Origin: Coprinellus micaceus | Lineage: Eukaryota > Basidiomycota > Agaricomycetes > Agaricales > Psathyrellaceae | DNA length: 64,000 nt | NCBI GenBank assembly: GCA_951394405.1 | Contig: OX596346.1 | Coordinates: 1,922,001 to 1,986,000, forward strand | Direction of reading: 5' to 3' | Shown here: positions 57,702-64,000 of the stretch, one piece after another | How positions within the stretch are numbered: position 1 is the stretch's first letter | How the letters are laid out: each line of letters opens with the position of its first letter | Made by a program: the position numbers and the translations under genes | Notes under the pieces: model-generated | The model's input: only the letters and a program-made list of their open reading frames with translations | Told to the model about the DNA's origin: nothing | Databases searched by the model: none

Positions 57702-58114
57702 ATGCACGGGTTCAATGCTCAACTTGGTATATCACGATCGTCTCCAACGATGCAAGATCTGATCAACCCTTGCGAGTCGGCAACGCACGATATTACGAAG
57801 ATCAAGGTAATTTGCCTGCACGGGCTGCCCATACCCTAACCAGTGCTCAACACATGCATGCTGGCACGTTTATTCACCTGATCTCTTTGTTTCTCTTGTA
57901 GAATTCCTTGAAACCCACAAAGCGGCCGAGGAGATTTGGCGGTGGCGCTTCATCACATCTGCCACTCGCTTGGGGCGGGATCGGTATGCACTCAGGGAAG
58001 GGTTCGACGGGTTTTCTGGTTTCTGCTCAGGGAAGTGTTTCAAATGGATAAATGAACGCCATTCGCAAAGCGACCTTCAGATTTTAATCCGCCCCTATCC
58101 TGTTTCCACAGAGA
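57702..58114. other. Upstream region of the 190-aa coiled-coil gene
   Basis: Open frames (57584-57901; 57970-58263) overlap in different phases. A GTA...TTGTAG intron-like stretch ends at 57901 and could belong to a 5' UTR exon. Nothing further supported. Confidence 0.35.
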
Positions 58115-58687
58115 ATGACGTCGATCACACCGGCGCTACCCGCTCAGGCGCCCTGCGCACATGGGCCGTTCATCGACCTTCAGAATCGTCGCATCCTCGA
58201 GCTAGCCGATACTCTCGCCGCACTGAAGGACAAATTCGATGCTGTCAGCGAAGTCAACACTAAATTCGAGGTCCTGTTGGAGCGGGAGGCGGCGCATCGT
58301 AGGGAATATGCCCTCAACAATGCCAAGCAGACAGCTCGTACCGAGACCCTGATTGAAGAAATCCAGAAGGCCCGGGCCCGCGAAAACGTCCTCGCCCGTA
58401 GGGTTGCGGAGATGGAGGCGGAGCTCGCTAGCTCACGCGGTCGCGAGTCAGAGCAGGTGAACAAGATTGCGAGTCTGGAAACCGACCTTGCAATCTGTCG
58501 TGCGACTGAAGCGGAGCTGAGGGAGAGCAATGGAATTCTCCATGGGACAATTGACGAATACATCAACGAGATCGACGACATGCTTGCCACGCACCGCAGG
58601 CTTGTGGCAGAGCTGACACCGATCTTGACAAGAGGTCCTCGGGTGAAGGTCGAGGCCGCCCCTCAGGTGAAGAAGGAGAACGAGTAG
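58115..58687 (+). CDS. Coiled-coil protein, 190 aa
   Basis: Single exon from ATG 58115 to TAG 58687. After a short N-terminus (MTSITPALPAQAPCAHGPF) the protein is one long coiled coil: LQNRRILELADTLAALKD, TLIEEIQKARARENVLARR, VAEMEAELASSRGRESEQ, IASLETDLAICRATEAELRE. It ends with a charged tail (VKVEAAPQVKKENE) in which VKVEAAP resembles a SUMO-consensus V-K-x-E. Largest of the five coiled-coil genes and the best-formed. The heptad pattern suggests oligomerisation. No catalytic or DNA-binding motif. Confidence 0.65.
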   Translation: MTSITPALPAQAPCAHGPFIDLQNRRILELADTLAALKDKFDAVSEVNTKFEVLLEREAAHRREYALNNAKQTARTETLIEEIQKARARENVLARRVAEMEAELASSRGRESEQVNKIASLETDLAICRATEAELRESNGILHGTIDEYINEIDDMLATHRRLVAELTPILTRGPRVKVEAAPQVKKENE

Positions 58688-59321
58688 TGGGACGTAACGG
58701 TTAGTAACCCAGTGTTATGACTGCGGGCGCTATCACTTACGAATAAATGGTCGCAGGGCCCCCCGAAACACTTGGAGATATGCCCCTGCTATCTGACCGC
58801 GACTGGGAAAAGCGGTGGTGGGTTGAACGAATGTCGAGCTGGCGTTACTTCACGAATATTGTTATACTAACTCCCACCTCTCAAGGGTACCACGAATTAG
58901 ATATATATGTATGTATCATATGTGGTACGACGTCGAGCGTGTGTGCCCAATTATGCGGTAAAGCTGTCGCATCGTGTGTTAAGTCTGTTGAGTTTCACGA
59001 TCGCCCGGTTCGGAATCGAGCGACAGCCCCTGCGATCATTCCGAGGCGGACTAAACCTAACCCAAGTTAGACGAAGTCTCAGCAGCCGATCAATCCTTCT
59101 TCCACGTCTTTCACCATCTAGTAGGCTCGGGGACAGCTTGGCGTCGCGTACCTGGGTTCCCACTTGGAATGGCCATTTCGCAAACACAAGAATTGATTCA
59201 GGGATACGGGAGCTTGCGTTGGTCCTGGGTGAAGGCGGGTATCGATAAGTTGATCATAGGTTCGTCACACGTGTTCCGCATTTTACAGAGGCGAACCCAC
59301 GGAGGGGAACATACAAAGTAT
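58688..59321. other. Intergenic between the coiled-coil cluster and the HMG-like gene
   Basis: About 630 bases, AT-richer around 58850-58930, holding the 3' ends of the flanking convergent genes. Short frames only. Confidence 0.4.
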
Positions 59322-62158
59322 CTAGTCGAATCCCTTTCGTTTCCTCGGTCTTCCCTTGGTCTCAGCTGCAGGTTCTCCAAACTGTACCTTCTTCCTGGCG
59401 ATACGCTTTTTGCTCTGAGGAATGTATCGAGCTGCCGACTTCAGCAGCTCTCGATCCTCTACCGGGATTCTCTTAAACCCCCTGTCGCCGTGACTGACGC
59501 CCGATGCTGACCCAGGGTCCTCACCGCCTACGGTCGAATTACCCCCTCCGTCGTTCGCAACGTCGGATTCCCCATCAGGATGGGCTACATCCATCACTTC
59601 GCCGTTGGCTTCCATCCCCCTCATCCGCTTGCGCTCCGCTCTCTCCCGTGATTCCTTCAGCTTCTCTGCACGGACTCTGCTTCTCGTCTTTCTGTCCCTC
59701 TCCTCCATGGCATCCTCGTCTTCCTTCTCCTGTTCATCCTCGTGATTGTCGCCCGCCCAGGTTTCCGCAACTGGCGCCTCCAGTCTCGATTTACCCTTCG
59801 ACCCCTTCCTGGTACCCTCCGCGTTGGTCAAACTGCTCTCGTCACGCTGAGTCTCATCAGCGCGGGGAGCGTCTGGGCCAATGCTCATCACAGACCCTTC
59901 CCTGCTCGGGGTCCTCAACGCGAGCTTCGTAGTCGCAACCACAAGTCCTTGCAACGTCGGGGTCTCCCTGGGCAACCGCAAACCACCGTCTGACTCTACG
60001 GCAGCGGCGTCAGCCAAATGATGTGTATGACAAGAAGGGCACTTTGGTTGATGAACATACCTTGACCCATCTCCTTCTGGGACTCCTTCTCACCCTCACT
60101 CACTTCGGAACTAGACTCCACCCTTGGATGCTTCGCCCGCCCCTTCAGCTTCCCCGCCCCTGGCTTTTCGGGCCCTTCAGCGGGTGGCTTCCTTGAAGGC
60201 CGAAGCTGGGGGACAATGGGGGGAGTGGTTGTCGCGTGGGGTTTTGAACAGTTGGTCGAGGGCGTGGCTGGGGCGCGACGCATCGCCACAGATGCTGACT
60301 GTCTCGCGGTCGAGGTCGGAGCCGCCTTCTGAGCCGCTTTCTTTATCTTCTTGGTGTTCCCCCCTTTGGTCGGTTTCTTCGGAGCTCTCTTTTTCCCCCT
60401 ACGTTTCTTCTTTGGCATGTCATCGTCACTCGCATTGGGACTAGCATGTTGGCGAGGTTGTCTTGATTCCCAGCTCTCCCCCCCAACCCAGTAGCTATGG
60501 AATTGAAAAGGGATTTCTCCCCGCTGTTGTCGATCATACCAGAACTGCAGCATCTTTCTGCAATTGGGCACTCCGTACCCCCCTGGATCGCCCGTAGGCC
60601 ACTCATCGGGCCAGACATCTTTGCCGATCCACTTCCTCCAATTCCCAGCCATATCCTTCCAGGGCGGAGACGAGCTGGTGTGGCCTACAGGCACACCCCG
60701 CGCGCATGCTGGAGCAAGGTTGTCAGCAGGAAAGCGACAACTCTGTGAGATCGGGTGAAGGGACTATTACGCACCATGATCGTGTCGCATGATTGAGCGA
60801 ATAAGGTCCGGAAAGTATCGGTGTGCTTTCACAGACTCCGGGAGTTTCGAGATGTCGGGAATGATGGGCTCTCCGAATTCATTCAAGTCGACAGGCACAG
60901 GGTCTCCTCGTTTTCTCGGTCGCTTTGTCGCCTGATCTTTGTCGCCCTTCTGACCCTCTGGAGGTAGCGTCCGACGCACAAAAGCCGCGTACTGCCCCTC
61001 CAAAGCAACCTTCTCAAGATATGCTCGTTCCGCCTGTTTGAATGAGATCCCGCCACCGATCTGATTGTTGAAATCTAGGCTGACTGAGGGAGTCCAGGGG
61101 AGTCCACAGAAGCAGGGTGTAAGCACTTCTTCGCAAGATAGGTCATATGAAAAGACTAACACGCAACGTGGTCCCCAGTTGTATCCTCATATGAAACAAG
61201 GAAATACGCTCGTACGCCCATTTGTCGGAAGATCTCATCGGCGAATTCGTGGATGACGCGACCGGCTTCCTTCTCGGCGAGGCTATGCAGTTACCCGTTT
61301 CAGCTTTGTGGGTCCAGATGTGGATGGGAGGGCGACGTACCGTCGGCGCTCTTCGATGCTTGGACCCATCTCTCTCCACACACGGGCTTTTGCCTCGTAC
61401 TCCTCCCTCTGCGTCTCTGTGAGCGCTTTCCACTGGGCTGTCAGGGCTCTCTGAAAGAAATGGAATAACTTCATGGGCTTCTTGGGGTCTGAGGGGATAG
61501 CTTCCTCCGGTTCGCCCACCAACTCCAAGTCGACCGGCGGAACAACACTCTCCTCGCTTGACTTCCCCGTGGCCAGTTTGAACAGACTCCTCTGAGTTTC
61601 GAGCACAATGTCTGTATTCTCCTTGTAGTAGACCTGCCGACCAGTCCAGTTGATCGTCCAGTGCATCGGTCCATGACGACTTCGCGCTCGCTGTGCGTAC
61701 CATAGCTTCACGTTCTACCCAAATTTGGAAGGTGAGTGTGAGTTGTCGTTATATCAAGACCGGGCTCTCACGTCATAGAGGCTCGCCATCTCTTCTTTGC
61801 TGGGATCCCGACCATGTGTCATGATCTTCTTGAGGAAGTATTCGCCGGTCGATTGCGCAAGTTCGCTTCTTTGGTTCGCAGAGCCATACCGGTAGGTATT
61901 CTTCCGTTCATTCAGATATGCAAGCTGCTTGGGGGTGAATCGAGTGTCGAGCTTCTTCATGTCTGCGAGCGAATCCTGTGTCTCCCGCTCTTCGCCATCA
62001 TCCGACCAACCCTCGTCCTCGGACGCTGGAGGGCTGTCCTCTGAGTCGTTCGCCTTAACCTCGGGCGTAGAGGTTTCCTCCGATATGTCGTCAAGGGAGG
62101 GAACGTTTGGCATGGCTTCGCGGGAAAGGTGGAAAGACCTTGGAGAATCCGTGGGCAA
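59322..62158 (-). CDS. HMG-box-like protein, 812 or 827 aa, 6 exons
   Basis: Exons 62158-61772, 61714-61341, 61282-61163, about 61079-60775, 60684-60061 and 59995-59322 join in phase with GT-AG introns of 57-90 bp. The start may be 62158 (827 aa) or the second Met at 62113 (MPNVPSLDDISEE, 812 aa). Residues 205-246 (SDPKKPMKLFHFF, then LTAQWKALTETQREEYEAKA) look like the second half of an HMG box, the aromatic WKALT...YEAKA core being characteristic. Before it, KLWYAQRARSRHGPMHWTIN is a segment I recall from mushroom proteins of this type. A Trp-rich central piece (WRKWIGKDVWPDEWPTGDPG) and long Lys/Arg-rich tails with PKKKRRGKKRAPKK and KGRPRKRKGFD signals indicate a nuclear, DNA/chromatin-associated protein. 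It is divergent from, and next to, a KDZ transposase gene. Confidence 0.7.
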
Positions 62159-62288
62159 AGAGCGGGCAAAATCAACAGAAGGGTATCAACACCTCTAAGT
62201 TATATGTATATATACGTATTCACAGTTGGATGCTGATTTCAGTTCCTCCTTCGTTAAGCCAAGGTTCCCTGTATCACGATCGCCATTC
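62159..62288. promoter_or_regulatory. Compact divergent promoter between HMG-like and KDZ genes
   Basis: Only 130 bp separate the two likely start codons (62158 minus, 62289 plus). The stretch contains TATATGTATATATACG at about 62201-62216, which reads as a TATA element in both directions. A shared bidirectional promoter would co-express the pair. Confidence 0.55.
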
Positions 62289-64000
62289 ATGCCATCCAAA
62301 ACGCGTATCAGTCGCGCTCGCGTCACTGTCGGTTCCTATGTGGAGAAAAAGACCCCAGGGGGGTACAAGGGAAAGGTCAAGAAAAAGGCTAAGGTCAGCA
62401 ACGCTGTGGCGCCCCGTCCCACTTCGGATCCCGTTCCTCCTGCTCCTGGAAAGCGACCGCGTTTGGACGACTATGTGAAGCCCGAGGTACCAGACTTCAA
62501 TATGAATGATTTGGGAGACGCACAGGCCCCTTTTGTCACAGACACGCTTGACGTGTTCGCTGATGACACAGAAGATTTCCGGGAGGAGCTGCTGACCCGG
62601 CACACTGGAAAAACGAGCAAAGGGAAGGTGCGTGTCATCCTTTTTAGTCAATTTATCCGTACCATTCCTCTAACGGCCCTGCTTTGCGTAGACGTCACAG
62701 GACGTTATGGAGGAATGGAGGAAATCCAAGGTCCTCCCATATCTCGATCGGATCTTACATGGAGAGTCTCGTCTCCGTCGTTCTTGTGACCATTGTCACC
62801 AGGCCGAGGCACTTTGGAGATGCCTAGACTGCATTACCTCCCCAAGGTTGTGCACTGACTGCTGCCGCTCAACACATCGCCTTCACCCTTTACATCGCGT
62901 CGAGCGATGGACTGGGGTTCACTGGCGCCCGGCTTGGCTCTGGCACACCGGCTCATGCATCTGCCTGGGTCACAACGGTGCGCCCTGCCCCGCCTATCAC
63001 ACATCGCTTGGGGATTTGGAATCCCGCCTTGTCAGGGTCAACGAGATCGACGACCTTGAATCGGACAATACCTTTGGCGAGAGACCGAAGACAACCTCGA
63101 GCCTTGGAGTCGGCCGCGTGGTGGTCATTGTGCACACCAATGGCTTTCACCACCTTCCCATTTTCCCCTGCTGGTGCTCGACGTCCGAACCCGAGGAGAT
63201 GCAGTTCCTGGATGCTGGACTGTACCCAGCGTCATTCACGAAGATCGCAACAGCGTTCACCTTCGAGCTCCTCAACAAGTTCCATCTCTTGAAGGTCCAC
63301 TCGCATATGTCGACCGAGCATTTTGCCGCGTTGCTTCGCCGCTTCACCAACTTCCTATTTCCGGACAAGACGTTGGTGAGTGAATATGATTCACGTTGCG
63401 AACGATTGTCTGATATTGACATGCTTCTTCACACCTCAGGACCGGCGCAGGGAGCTCGCGAGAGTCTGGTTGCAGTGGAACCATTTGGCGGAGTTGAAGA
63501 AGAGCGGCTTCGCGCATGATCGCAGAGGTGTCCGCCCTGGTCCCGGGGATCTGGCACTCTTCTGTGCAGCTTGCCCGCAACCTGGGATCAATCTTCCTCC
63601 ATCCTGGCAGTCAGACCCAAATCAGTATGCGCTTCCAGTCATCACACAGAGTGTGACTAAATTTTGCGATCGCTTGTTAGATGGCTTTACCGCCGATACC
63701 ATGTTGTCGATGGCAACTTCGTGCTTGATCACTTGGCCTCGAGCAGCAAACGCGATAGTGTGTCCCTCTCACAGGGCGCTGCATTTACGGCGGAGTCGAG
63801 GAGATATGCGAAGCACCTGAAGGAAGCCCAGAAGATCACAGAGGTGAGCTACGTCGACTATCTTTGTGCTTCAAGTTTGGGAGAAGACGATCGTCCCCGG
63901 GTGCGGTCCTGGCACGCCGGTGCGTCACGCGGCTTCCCACGTGATCTCGAGAACAGCAGTTCAATTTTAGGCGCCCACATTGCGAGTTCACTAGAACCTT
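62289..64000 (+). CDS. KDZ-family transposase with CxC2-like cysteine cluster, N-terminal part
   Basis: Start at ATG 62289 (MPSKTRISRARVTVG), favoured over the in-frame 62226 because its start resembles the family. Exons 62289-62627, 62692-63375, 63440-63624, 63681-63843 and probably 63960 onward join in phase. Residues 130-250 carry the Cys cluster that accompanies KDZ transposases: C145, C148, C157, C160, C167, C170, H175 and H181, then CICLGHNGAPC. A C-x2-C before the conserved PGINLPPSW follows (383-392). The KDZ catalytic domain begins with RRYHVVDGNFVLDHL, D413 being the probable first catalytic Asp. Kyakuja-Dileera-Zisupton elements are DNA transposons abundant in mushrooms. The gene runs off the window, so catalytic completeness and the 3' end cannot be judged. 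No lesion is seen in the visible part. Confidence 0.88.

Noticed and set aside
1..64000. tRNA, rRNA or CRISPR features
   Set aside because: No cloverleaf-like or regularly spaced repeat was noticed on either strand; a covariance-model search would be needed to exclude a tRNA.

Overview
The window reads as nuclear DNA of a mushroom-forming basidiomycete (Agaricomycetes). Coding regions are cut by many 46-76 bp GT-AG introns, several with a CTAAC/CTGAC-like branch point. The mobile elements (Plavaka, KDZ, hAT, chromodomain Ty3/gypsy) and the lineage-restricted protein families present are those expected in Agaricomycetes. I found no bacterial features, CRISPR arrays, rRNA or tRNA genes. All protein identities are from reading motifs by eye; no database was searched.

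Layout. 1-4.7 kb: one intact 8-exon gene of an Agaricomycete-specific family (minus strand) and a weak lectin/propeller-like fragment. 4.70-22.30 kb: a very large inverted duplication, two 4,977-bp arms (4700-9676 and 17324-22300; every paired position sums to 27000, so no net indel) around a 7.65-kb spacer. The arms hold only decayed material, including a frameshifted bromodomain and a thrice-repeated exon/intron module. The spacer holds a forkhead-domain gene, a 464-aa proline-rich protein gene and two or three hypothetical genes. 22.3-34.7 kb: a coiled-coil gene, a Plavaka transposase gene whose last exons are split by a complete hAT element (28306-32016, 8-bp target duplication, matching inverted ends, apparently intact 871-aa transposase in 12 exons), then a Cys-containing hypothetical gene. 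34.7-42.2 kb: gene-poor, with two MITE-like elements and a 2.5-kb GCTGAGC-rich non-autonomous transposon with about 70-bp terminal inverted repeats. 42.3-48.8 kb: a Ty3/gypsy chromovirus with intact gag and pol reading frames but no 3' LTR that I can recognise. 49.3-59 kb: a host-like cluster. A 223-aa gene is divergent from a 1188-aa gene with a Cys-rich putative DNA-binding motif, followed by five small coiled-coil protein genes. 59.3-64 kb: an 812/827-aa gene with an HMG-box-like segment, divergent from a KDZ-family transposase that runs off the right edge.

How the pieces relate. The left two thirds is a transposon-rich region with nested insertion (hAT into Plavaka) and a structural rearrangement (the inverted duplication). 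The right third has clean, intact gene models. The most unusual items are the apparently perfect 5-kb inverted duplication, the intact hAT nested in Plavaka, the cluster of small coiled-coil genes beside the Cys-rich protein, and the divergent KDZ/HMG-like pair, which may be one mobile unit carrying an accessory gene.
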